The position numbers and the translations under genes were made by a program. From Limosilactobacillus portuensis (GTDB lineage: Bacteria > Bacillota > Bacilli > Lactobacillales > Lactobacillaceae), in assembly GCF_014838735.1 (NCBI RefSeq), contig NZ_JABUXQ010000016.1, positions 1 through 53,145 on the forward strand: 53,145 nucleotides of DNA, read 5' to 3'. Below are positions 45,650 to 53,145 of the stretch, piece by piece. How positions within the stretch are numbered: the stretch's first letter is position 1; every line of letters starts with the position of its first letter. The notes under the pieces were generated by a model, which searched no databases, had not been told where the DNA came from, and was given only the letters and a program-made list of their open reading frames with translations.

Positions 45650-48046
45650 TTAAAACTTTTTCTCACTATCATGACGTTTCATCAAAGCACCTAAACCAAG
45701 TGCACCTAATAGGCTAGCGAATCCTAGGCCAATTAAACCAGCCTTTTGTTCATTACCCGTTTGTGGTAATGCCTTAGTTGTCGACTTCGACAAAACTGGA
45801 CTAATCGTTGCAGCCGGTTGACTAACTTGTTCCTTAGTTACCTGAACTGAATTAGTCGGTTGAACTGCTTGGCTTGACGTTACTGGTTCATTTGGTAATT
45901 CTGGTTGAACAGGTTTGGTTGGTGTTACTGGTTCAACTGGAATTACTGGCTTTTCAGGAGTCGTTGGTTGAGCTGGTACCGTCGGTTGCTCAGGCTGCGT
46001 TGGTTGTGTAGGAGTAGTTGGTTGTTGACTCTTAGTATATGTCACCGTGATTACCACATCACCGCTATTAGCAGCAACAGTTTGTTTAGCAACCTGTGAT
46101 TGATCTGGTGTTGCTCCAGCAATAATTGGAGATTGAACTGCCTTAAATTCAGCACTAGCCGGTGTCCATGCATTCCAGGTCGTCTTACCCGTTGTCAGGT
46201 TCTTCGTTCCAGTTCGCGTAAAGACTTCACTGGCAACATAATCATCATGAGCCTTAGTTCCGTCACTGTAAACGTAGTGAATTGTCTCCGTGACGGTCTT
46301 ACTGTCAGAAACTTCCTCTGTCATTGGCGTTACTGGTTCGTCCTTTGCGTAGGTTACGGTAACTTCAATATTGTTAGAGTCACTCTTAATCCCGTCAAAT
46401 GCCTTAACTTGGTTGCCTTCAAGGGCATTCTGAGCATCACTCGTTACTGCTGAAACTACATGGTAACCATCAACTTGTGGGTTAGTGACACTCGCAAAGC
46501 TACCTGTTTCGGTCGTCTTTCCATCAAGGTGCCACCCACTAATGTGATCAAGCTTTGAATCAACCAAGTCACGATAACTACCATCGTTTGCCACGAAGGT
46601 TAAGCTTGCTTGATGATCAGAAAGTGCAGTTGGCGTGCCAACATAGTGGATTGTTTCGGTAACAATCTTGTTAACAACCGGACCATGATCATGCTTGAAA
46701 TGCAATGTAAATACTTGGTTAGTATTATCGTCATCATCAAAGTTACCAAAGATCGTTGACCAATCAGTATTATCAGAAATCTTTACCTGGTTATTATTAG
46801 TTGCCAACAGAAGCATTAGTAATGCAGTCTTATTAACATTTTCAGTTCCGCTGGTCATATTTTCAAGTTGGTAGTGTTGATCCTCTAGCTTCTTAATTGA
46901 ACTAGCAATCTCTGCAAACTTAATTGGCGTACCGCTAAGACCGGTAGCTGTAACTGAATTACCAATTGCCGTACCTTGTTCATCGTCGTCAACGAGATTC
47001 AAAATAGCAGTTTGCTCAGTCGCATTTTTGGTGTAGTAAACGTTGATTGGAGTAAGAGTTACATTGCCCTGATCCTTCAAACTAGTCGTATCAACCTTTG
47101 GTGCAGCAACAGTAGTCTTGTCTGCCGTATAACCATCAATTATAGGTGAATCAATAGAAGCTAGCCCATCTTTGGTTGTCCAACCAGCCTTGTCCCATTG
47201 TGTTTGGTTGCTTACAAGATCCTTAGTTCCTGTCCGGGTATAGGTAGCCGTCTTGGTATATGGAGCATGGGCTGATTGCTTCGTATCTTGATAAAGGTAG
47301 TTAATCGTCTCAGTTACTTGAGCGTTTTCCTTTACTGATTGTGTCTGGTGCTTCAAGTAAATTGTAAATGTTTGATCCGTGGTCTCGCCCTGATCAAAGT
47401 TACCAAAAGCAGTAGTCCAATCTTGTCCTAAGTCTTTATTAAGATCCGTATCATTAACGACCTTATCAACCTGATACCCTTTATTAATTAAACCACTAAT
47501 AACTTGGCTAACATCCTTAAAGTTAATTGTCGTAGCCGAGTCACCCTCTGTAGAAATCGAAGTTGCCGGGTTCTTAGTTTCATTCCCAGTAGCATTCTCA
47601 TCGACAAAGTTAAGTGTAGCCCTTTGCTGATCAATATTGTAAGTAACAGTAAACGTATTTCCTTGATCTGCTCCCTTCTTTAATTCCTTAAGTTTAACCT
47701 CAGGAGCAGGAATTTTTGCATAATCAGGTGTGTACCCAGCAATTTTTGGTGAAAGCATATCAACAAATGCCGTCGAGCCATCAGTCATCTGCCAACCGCC
47801 AGGATTATCTTTGGTTGCACCGTTCCACTTAGTCTTATTTGTTACAAGGTCTTTAGTTCCTGAATGACTATATTTAATCACACATTCATATGGTTTATAA
47901 GCCTGTTGTTTACCATCACTATAAACATACTTGATCTTCTCAGATGCTGTTGCATTTTCTGTTACTGGCTGAGTAGCGTGGGTAAAGTGGATGGTAAATG
48001 ACTGGGTAGTTTGATCATCAGAATCGTAAGTACCGAAGATCGTTAA
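45650..48046 (-). pseudogene. C-terminal fragment of the surface protein (Mub repeats and LPXTG anchor)
   Basis: This fragment is open from the second TGA to the natural stop; its first start-like codon is a GTG at 47881 without a ribosome site. It holds most of the first Mub repeat, two complete repeats, a half repeat, a Pro-rich segment of TPTQP/PEQP units, LPQTGNEQKAG, a membrane helix and a basic tail. Without the signal peptide it could not be exported. Confidence 0.65.
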
Positions 48047-48598
48047 TCAATCAGTTGAAGATGGATTAGTTACTACACCGCCTTTTGCAAGTACATAATG
48101 GTCGGCTTTAAGTCCCTCAACAATCTCAGCAACTGACTTTCCCTCTTGATTCTTAAAGTTAATCTCACTCCCTGCATCGCCTTGTGCAGAAATTGAAGCT
48201 GGCATCTTGGTGCTGGAAGGATCATCGTCGTCGACAAAATTAAGCTGAGCTTGTTGGACAGCATTTTGAACATAAATATAGTTGACAATAATATTTTGTG
48301 CTCCGGTAGTTCCTGTTGCGTTAGTTGGTATTTCCTGCAAATGATAATTTTGTGGAATTTCAGCTGTACTTAACGGATCTGTACTATAGTTCTTTCCCGA
48401 TTCTACATTAACATTTACTGAACTTTTAATTGGTGTTGGCTTACCATTGGCATCTTGCTTATACCAATTAGTAGTTACTTGAACATAACGATCAACATGA
48501 AGTGGCATTACCCCATTATTATCAAACGTGGATCCTTTATGATCACCCGTAAAGAGGTTTTGCAGATCATAATCAACCGATTCCTTACCATCTTGCAT
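48047..48598 (-). pseudogene. Middle fragment of the surface protein, between the two TGA codons
   Basis: This 183-codon stretch is in frame with both neighbours. It contains HVDRYVQVTTNWYKQD and the first half of a Mub repeat (AQLNFVDDDDPSS). The ATG at its beginning directly follows the TGA but has no ribosome site, so it is unlikely to be translated independently except by reinitiation. Confidence 0.6.
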
Positions 48599-51535
48599 TC
48601 AACTAACAGTGAATGAGATATAAGCATTAATAACCGCACCATTCGTCAACTTATTAGACTTAAGCAATACCGCACGAACTTTTGACCAGTCAGTGATCTG
48701 ATCAGCAGTTACAAAATTAGTTAAATCAGCTTCGGTTAAACTGTTTCCCTTTGTAACCGGCGTTAATGAATACAGTAATTCTGAACTACCAGTATTATCA
48801 CCAATCATAGTTCCTTTGCCAGTCAAGTTAAGGGTAATTGGATCGCCGTTTGAGGCAGCTGGTAGATTAATAACGTTATACGAGTAATTTGAGGTCCCAC
48901 CATCAGTTAACATATTAGTCAACCGAATTTGACCATTAGAATATGTTGCGTCAGGAACCCCATTTTGGTTAGCGCTGTAAGTAAAGTTAGTCGATCCAGT
49001 TACAAAAGCATCATGATAACTAGCTTCATGGTTATTTTTAATTCCACTGTCCGAACCGTAACGAGATTGTCCAAGGAAGGTGTAGGTAGCATCAGAAAAA
49101 CCTTGATCCCAATGCCAACCATTACTTTCTGGCATTACCTCATAGGTTTTCCCACCTAATGTAATTGTTCTAAAATCAGCTCCTTGGTTATTATCATGTG
49201 GTACTAGTGTTCCCTTTTTTGCTATTTCCATTGTTAATGCGATTCCTTGAGGATATCCAAAATCATGTCCATATTGATAAGTAGCAGGGCCCTGATTACT
49301 ATTAATGCCTAAAGTAAATGGAACATTATCAGCCTTTTGAACATATACTGGAGTTCCATTGCCGTCATCTCCTGGTGTAAATGATAGATCCAAACGATAA
49401 ACATATTCCCCTGCTGGTCCAATTGCCCCTAAAGCGGTTATTTTTGCCTGCGGAGCACTTAAGTACTTACCTTTGTACATCACTCCCATATCACTTTCTG
49501 AAATAACATGGAACCCAGCCGGAATCACTAATAGATATGAACTTGGCCGCGTAAGATCCTCTTTAGAATGAGCAATCTTATAACCAATTTGTCCTGATTT
49601 TAACGCAGCCGTACCCGTAGCATTTTTATCATAATTACCATTAGTAAATCCATAACTATATCCAGCAAAGCTTAAATCCTGTTCAATCGGATCGGGAGCA
49701 GCAATCTTGATATCCTTCGCATCCGACTTTACAATCCCCTGGTCAGAAGTAACCTTATAACCATATTCAGCCTGATCGCCGACTTTCTTGGTGGTTGCTG
49801 CCGACAGGATCGCCCCTTTACTGTTTAGGGTAATATCGACTCCTGATCCAGCTTGAATTTGGTCGAAACTAATATCAATTGCTTTAATATTTGAACCGTC
49901 CTTAGCAGTTGGATCATTAATTATTGCATTATAACTATTATTATCACTACCTGAGACAACAGCAGTATTGAGATTGAGCTTTGAACCGTCGACTAATGTT
50001 GTCGTTACTGTAAAGCCACTATTTTCATTAGTAGTTGTTAAATTAATTGGTCCTTTAAAAATAGTTCCTGGTTCAACATCAAGGTGTAGTTTGACATTAG
50101 TTTGTTCAACATTACCGTCATTTCTAAGGTTAAATGACCAACCACCAGGATACTTATACTTATCAGTTTCATCTGATTGGTGTTGCCCATTAGCTGTCCC
50201 ATTATCGGTATCAACCTTTTCAGGCAAGTTCATTATTGGTGTTATGCTGGAGCGTTGTTCATCAGTAACCGGTAAATTAATTGCTTGAGTCGTGCCGTTA
50301 AAGGTATGGACAAGCGTCTCTACCTTCCCATTATTTTCAGTTTGATATGAAACATCAACTTTAAAATTATTTTGTTCTGCAGTCAAGGTCTTCGTATATG
50401 TTCCCCAGAAAAGGATTAGGTCGCTATTTAAAAGACTTTTCCCGTTATCGATACCAATTACCACTGGAGTTCCTGTATCACCTGGTTGACTAATCGATGT
50501 GAATCTATCAGGAAGAGTTTGATCCGTATTTCCATAATTAGTTGCGGAAACGAATCCATAACCCCTATTTGATTCTAATTGGAACCCCTCAGGAACCTGA
50601 ACAGTAACAGTCCCTTTAAAATTATCTCCATCGTTAGCACCAGTATTAGGAAGGTTAACCGCAATTGCATATTTCTGTCCTTGAACTAAATTACCATGTT
50701 GATTGGGATCAACCGAAACTTTAGAATCCGTAATTACAGCAGGCTGATCAATCGTATAAACTAATTGAGCAATTTTATTACCATTCTTTTCAACGTTAAC
50801 AGCGTACTTATTTCCGGCAGGTAAAAGTGCCCAGTCGTTGACTAACGGCTTCAGAATAATATTTAAACTATATGAATTATTAGACTTAGCGGTAAAACTG
50901 TAAGTAAATGATTGTCCAGAGTCAACCTTATTTTCAACGACTGATACTCCCATTGAAGGATCACTATCTGCCGAAGCATCGAAAATTTCTGGAGTAGTTA
51001 CTGTTACATTATCGCCCGCTTTTGCAACAATACTAAAAGCTAACGTACGTCGGTCCTGTTGTTGGCCATGAGTTAAAGTAACCTCGGTTTGCCCATTATC
51101 AGTGATTTCAGCATCAGCAGTTTGAGCTAATTCAGCTTGAACTTGCTTAGCATTAGCTTGACTAGTAACAGATTCCGTTGCTGCCTTTACATTTATCGCC
51201 TGGGTAGCAGAATTATGATCACTAACGGGAGTGGTAGATTGACTAGTTGTTGACCTCCCCTCAGTAGGCGTAGCAGTCGTTTGCTTAGTCAGTTGAACAG
51301 CGTTTCCAGTCGTAGCAGTCTCATTTTTCCCTGTCGAAGTTACCTGTTGCGATACTGGCTGTTCTTCTGTTGAGGAACTTGCAGAAGTATCAGCCTGTGC
51401 CACTTGAGTTCCCATAAAGAAAGTTGTTCCAAGCAGAACTGAAGCCACACCAACCGTTAGTTTTCGCAAGCCAAACCGTTGACGTTTATTCACGTTCTTT
51501 TCTGTTAACATTTTCACATTATTTTTCGATAGCAT
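48599..51535 (-). CDS. N-terminal fragment of the surface protein (signal peptide plus adhesin region)
   Basis: This is the only part with a normal start and ribosome site. It encodes about 978 residues: a long signal peptide with YSIRK-like motif and predicted cleavage after AQA, a low-complexity Ser/Thr/Gln region to about residue 160, and beta-rich adhesin sequence. Without the downstream parts it lacks Mub repeats and LPXTG, so it would be released from the cell. The reading ends SFTVS and continues in the same frame as MQDGKESVDYDLQ after the TGA. Confidence 0.7.
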   Translation of the reverse strand: MLSKNNVKMLTEKNVNKRQRFGLRKLTVGVASVLLGTTFFMGTQVAQADTSASSSTEEQPVSQQVTSTGKNETATTGNAVQLTKQTTATPTEGRSTTSQSTTPVSDHNSATQAINVKAATESVTSQANAKQVQAELAQTADAEITDNGQTEVTLTHGQQQDRRTLAFSIVAKAGDNVTVTTPEIFDASADSDPSMGVSVVENKVDSGQSFTYSFTAKSNNSYSLNIILKPLVNDWALLPAGNKYAVNVEKNGNKIAQLVYTIDQPAVITDSKVSVDPNQHGNLVQGQKYAIAVNLPNTGANDGDNFKGTVTVQVPEGFQLESNRGYGFVSATNYGNTDQTLPDRFTSISQPGDTGTPVVIGIDNGKSLLNSDLILFWGTYTKTLTAEQNNFKVDVSYQTENNGKVETLVHTFNGTTQAINLPVTDEQRSSITPIMNLPEKVDTDNGTANGQHQSDETDKYKYPGGWSFNLRNDGNVEQTNVKLHLDVEPGTIFKGPINLTTTNENSGFTVTTTLVDGSKLNLNTAVVSGSDNNSYNAIINDPTAKDGSNIKAIDISFDQIQAGSGVDITLNSKGAILSAATTKKVGDQAEYGYKVTSDQGIVKSDAKDIKIAAPDPIEQDLSFAGYSYGFTNGNYDKNATGTAALKSGQIGYKIAHSKEDLTRPSSYLLVIPAGFHVISESDMGVMYKGKYLSAPQAKITALGAIGPAGEYVYRLDLSFTPGDDGNGTPVYVQKADNVPFTLGINSNQGPATYQYGHDFGYPQGIALTMEIAKKGTLVPHDNNQGADFRTITLGGKTYEVMPESNGWHWDQGFSDATYTFLGQSRYGSDSGIKNNHEASYHDAFVTGSTNFTYSANQNGVPDATYSNGQIRLTNMLTDGGTSNYSYNVINLPAASNGDPITLNLTGKGTMIGDNTGSSELLYSLTPVTKGNSLTEADLTNFVTADQITDWSKVRAVLLKSNKLTNGAVINAYISFTVS

Positions 51536-51785
51536 TTCTAACACTCCCCCAAACTATATAATTCAATTACTCCATTTCCCCATTATTGTAAATCTCTTAA
51601 AGTCAAAACTGAATTCAGAAAACTATTAATTGTTAATGTCTTACTTATAAATACTGTTATATCAACATTTATTTTCCTTATCAGTTGAAAAACATATGAA
51701 ATATTTTTCCTATTTATTTAATCAAAATTGTCTAAAGGCATTCTTCATTAAGTCATTTAAATTAATATTTAATTAATGTAATCAA
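51536..51785 (-). promoter_or_regulatory. AT-rich region upstream of the surface protein gene
   Basis: About 250 bp of AT-rich sequence lie between the surface protein start and the SDR terminator. A TTGACT (about 51603-51608 on the minus strand) is present but has no well-spaced -10. I see no gene or strong structure. Confidence 0.3.
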
Positions 51786-51820
51786 AAAAGCACTTATCAA
51801 ATTTAATTGATAAATGCTTT
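51786..51820 (-). terminator. Terminator after the SDR gene
   Basis: AAAGCATTTATCAATT and AATTTGATAAGTGCTTT pair on the minus strand, followed by TTTTGATT, about 20 bp past the SDR stop. Confidence 0.85.
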
Positions 51821-51837
51821 AATATTATTTATAAGTT

Positions 51838-52593
51838 TTAAAAATTACCAGCGACACAGCCACTATCAACCGGTAAAATAACGCCATTTACAAATTCTGA
51901 TCCATCCTCAAAAAAGAATTTAACTGCATGACCAATTTCTGCTGGTTTACCTAACCGCCCTATCGGATTAGAATTTTCCCACTTTTTGAATTCTTCAGGT
52001 GCCGTTTCTTTGTAAGGCAAAATTAATTCAGTGGCAATTGTTCCTGGAGCAACTGCATTAATCGTAATTCCTTCCCTAGCGTAATCAAGTGCTACTGCCT
52101 TAGTTAAGCCCACAACCGCATGCTTGCAAGCACTATAAAGAGCCATCCCTTTACCAGCAACTAACCCAGCACCAGAAGTAGTATTCACGATTCGTCCGAA
52201 GTGTTGTTTAGTCATAAATTTTAATTCATTGATCATACAATACATTACAGCTTTAATATCCAAGTCAATCAAAGAATCAATCTCAGAATCATTTACTTCA
52301 GCAAACGGCTTTGACAAAATACCACGTCCAGCATTATTAAATGCATAATCCACACGTCCGTACTGTTTTCTTATCTGTTCAAATACACTATCGACCTCTT
52401 GACGTTTAGTAAGATCACAATGAAAGTATTTACACTCACTGCCAAGCGATTCAACTTGTTTAATTACATCAGGTGCCTTTTTATCCTGTACATCAAGAAT
52501 AATAATTGTTAAATTTTCTTTAGCTAGTTCTAAAGCAGTTCCTTTACCAATACCGCTTAAACCACCAGTTATAACTAAGACATTTCCTTTCAT
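51838..52593 (-). CDS. SDR family oxidoreductase
   Basis: This 251-residue short-chain dehydrogenase has the cofactor motif ITGGLSGIGKG at 8-18, NNAGRG near residue 90, the catalytic Ser in NTTSGAG near residue 141 and the YSACK active-site Tyr/Lys near residue 155. The C-terminus EFVNGVILPVDSGCVAGNF is typical. An acidic residue after the second beta strand (IIILDVQD) suggests NAD preference. The substrate is unknown. It is divergent from a MerR regulator and its promoter has the stretched MerR-type spacer, so it is probably induced by that regulator. Confidence 0.92.
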   Translation of the reverse strand: MKGNVLVITGGLSGIGKGTALELAKENLTIIILDVQDKKAPDVIKQVESLGSECKYFHCDLTKRQEVDSVFEQIRKQYGRVDYAFNNAGRGILSKPFAEVNDSEIDSLIDLDIKAVMYCMINELKFMTKQHFGRIVNTTSGAGLVAGKGMALYSACKHAVVGLTKAVALDYAREGITINAVAPGTIATELILPYKETAPEEFKKWENSNPIGRLGKPAEIGHAVKFFFEDGSEFVNGVILPVDSGCVAGNF

Positions 52594-52628
52594 AATAAGT
52601 TCACCATCCTTAATACTTGTGTATCTTC

Positions 52629-52659
52629 AGTTTAAGGGTGGTGCTAACCACCAAGTCAA
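52629..52659 (-). promoter_or_regulatory. MerR-type promoter of the SDR gene with a central dyad
   Basis: On the minus strand TTGACT (complement of 52654-52659) and TAAACT (complement of 52629-52634) are 19 bp apart. The spacer holds the palindrome GGTGGTTAGCACC. The 19-bp spacer with an operator dyad is the hallmark of promoters that MerR regulators activate by DNA distortion. Confidence 0.8.
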
Positions 52660-52674
52660 GGGAGAGTACAGAAT

Positions 52675-53040
52675 ATGTATACTTCAAAAGATTTACAAAA
52701 AATATTTCGGATTGGTCGTGAGACTATAAGATATTATGAAAAAATTGGAATTATTCACGGAAAAGTTAACGCTACTAATAAATATCATTATTACGATGAC
52801 TTAGACATAGAAAATCTAGCCCGTATATTAAAATATCGAGAATTTAAATTTCCACTACAACAGATAAAGAAGCTCCGATCAGCTAATCATATAAGTGATT
52901 TTCAGTTTGTCTTAACCAATCAAATTAGGCACCTAAAATCCGAAATTAAGATCGATAAGGTTTTAGAGGCAAGATTGACCTGGAAAATGAATGAATTAGC
53001 CGCCTATTCAAAAAATAGGAGAGCATTTGGCAGATTGTAA
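52675..53040 (+). CDS. MerR family transcriptional regulator
   Basis: This 121-residue regulator has an N-terminal winged helix: YTSKDLQKIFRIGRETIRYYEKIGII (helix-turn-helix, with the conserved R-Y-Y-E), a YHYYDDLDIENL wing and second helix pair, then a coiled-coil dimerisation helix. There are no cysteines in the effector part, so it is not a metal sensor of the classical type. It probably controls its divergent SDR neighbour. The stop is directly followed by what looks like an insertion sequence end, so the last residues could derive from the insertion. Confidence 0.88.
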   Translation: MYTSKDLQKIFRIGRETIRYYEKIGIIHGKVNATNKYHYYDDLDIENLARILKYREFKFPLQQIKKLRSANHISDFQFVLTNQIRHLKSEIKIDKVLEARLTWKMNELAAYSKNRRAFGRL

Positions 53041-53145
53041 AATTTAAGTTGAACATTTAAGTAGACAGAAAAACCCATCAAGGTCTTTAATGGTGTTACC
53101 ACAACATTCCATTAGAAAGAAGGACCTTAATGGGCACCACTATTT
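53041..53145 (+). mobile_element. Probable left end of an insertion sequence (IS30-like?), cut by the window edge
   Basis: After the merR stop, ~85 bp with terminal-repeat-like TTAAGTTGAACATTTAAGTAG lead to AAGGA and ATG 53130 (MGTTI..., cut at the edge). ACCCATCAAGGTC (about 53073-53085) and GACCTTAATGGG (about 53123-53134) are inverted and would bury the start codon in long read-through transcripts, a device known for transposase genes. The IS30 label rests on memory of similar starts and is weak. Confidence 0.4.

Larger units (their letters stand above)
45650..51535 (-). pseudogene. YSIRK/LPXTG Mub-type surface protein interrupted by two in-frame TGA codons
   Basis: One reading frame of about 1,960 codons runs from ATG 51535 (GGGGGAG 8 bp upstream) to 45650 and is broken only by TGA at 48599-48601 and 48047-48049. 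Order: YSIRK-type signal (RFGLRKLTVGVASVLLG), Ser/Thr-rich stretch, a ~850-residue non-repetitive adhesin region, about 3.5 Mub repeats (LNFVDD... then VTETIxYxY), a Pro/Thr/Gln/Glu wall-spanning region, LPQTG, a hydrophobic helix and KRHDSEKKF. The second TGA replaces the Trp of the repeat motif DW(T/S)xxFGNFD, so TGG to TGA is likely. As read, the adhesin would be secreted without its sortase anchor. Confidence 0.85.

Overview
The window looks like chromosomal DNA of a Lactobacillaceae species, most likely Limosilactobacillus. The 5' end of a 16S rRNA gene at the left edge has a start typical of the reuteri/vaginalis/pontis group. The regulators are those of low-GC Gram-positives (T-boxes, PyrR attenuator, PurBoxes, CcpA cre sites), and there is a YSIRK/LPXTG surface protein with Mub-type repeats. 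The species call is an inference. Most genes lie on the minus strand, which fits the left replichore with the origin beyond the right edge (rsmG-noc-parA-parB on the minus strand).

Layout: 1-300, 16S rRNA with tandem promoters (minus). 636-2187, tyrS with a Tyr T-box. 2244-4770, a DUF975 membrane protein, folT behind a THF riboswitch, and a small coiled-coil protein. 4981-5667, gpmA. 5798-15887, the purine operon purC-S-Q-L-F-M-N-H-D (minus). 16157-19959, a Met T-box followed by metA (frameshifted), an O-acetylhomoserine sulfhydrylase gene and hom (plus). 20023-21591, a divergent esterase and nitroreductase. 21670-24625, purE-K-B. 24922-29525, cfa, an AI-2E family permease, pyrE with a PyrR attenuator, and azlCD. 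29662-33336, a two-component system, an LCP protein and a DUF441 protein. 33715-36960, guaB and deoCB. 37072-42816, a DUF1129 protein, then rsmG-noc-parA-parB-DUF951-ychF. 43394-53145 is more accessory: a cre-controlled aldo/keto reductase, a disordered orphan protein with a frameshift, a large mucus-binding surface protein broken by two in-frame TGA codons, a MerR/SDR divergent pair, and the probable left end of an insertion sequence.

Much of the window is purine metabolism. Eleven genes for the IMP pathway plus purB and guaB are present, and PurBox-like sites lie about 74-77 bp upstream of the inferred starts of the purC, purE and guaB transcripts. deoC-deoB adds nucleoside salvage, and folT supplies folate for the two formyl-transfer steps (PurN, PurH).

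The most unusual feature is a family of five interspersed hairpin elements (about 7115-7405, 24791-24924, 33497-33717, 37932-38093, 42904-43185). In four of them the conserved first bases TAG are exactly the stop codon of the upstream gene (purH, cfa, guaB, ychF). The stems change sequence between copies while keeping complementarity, so the fold is under selection or is recognised by an enzyme. I do not recognise this family.
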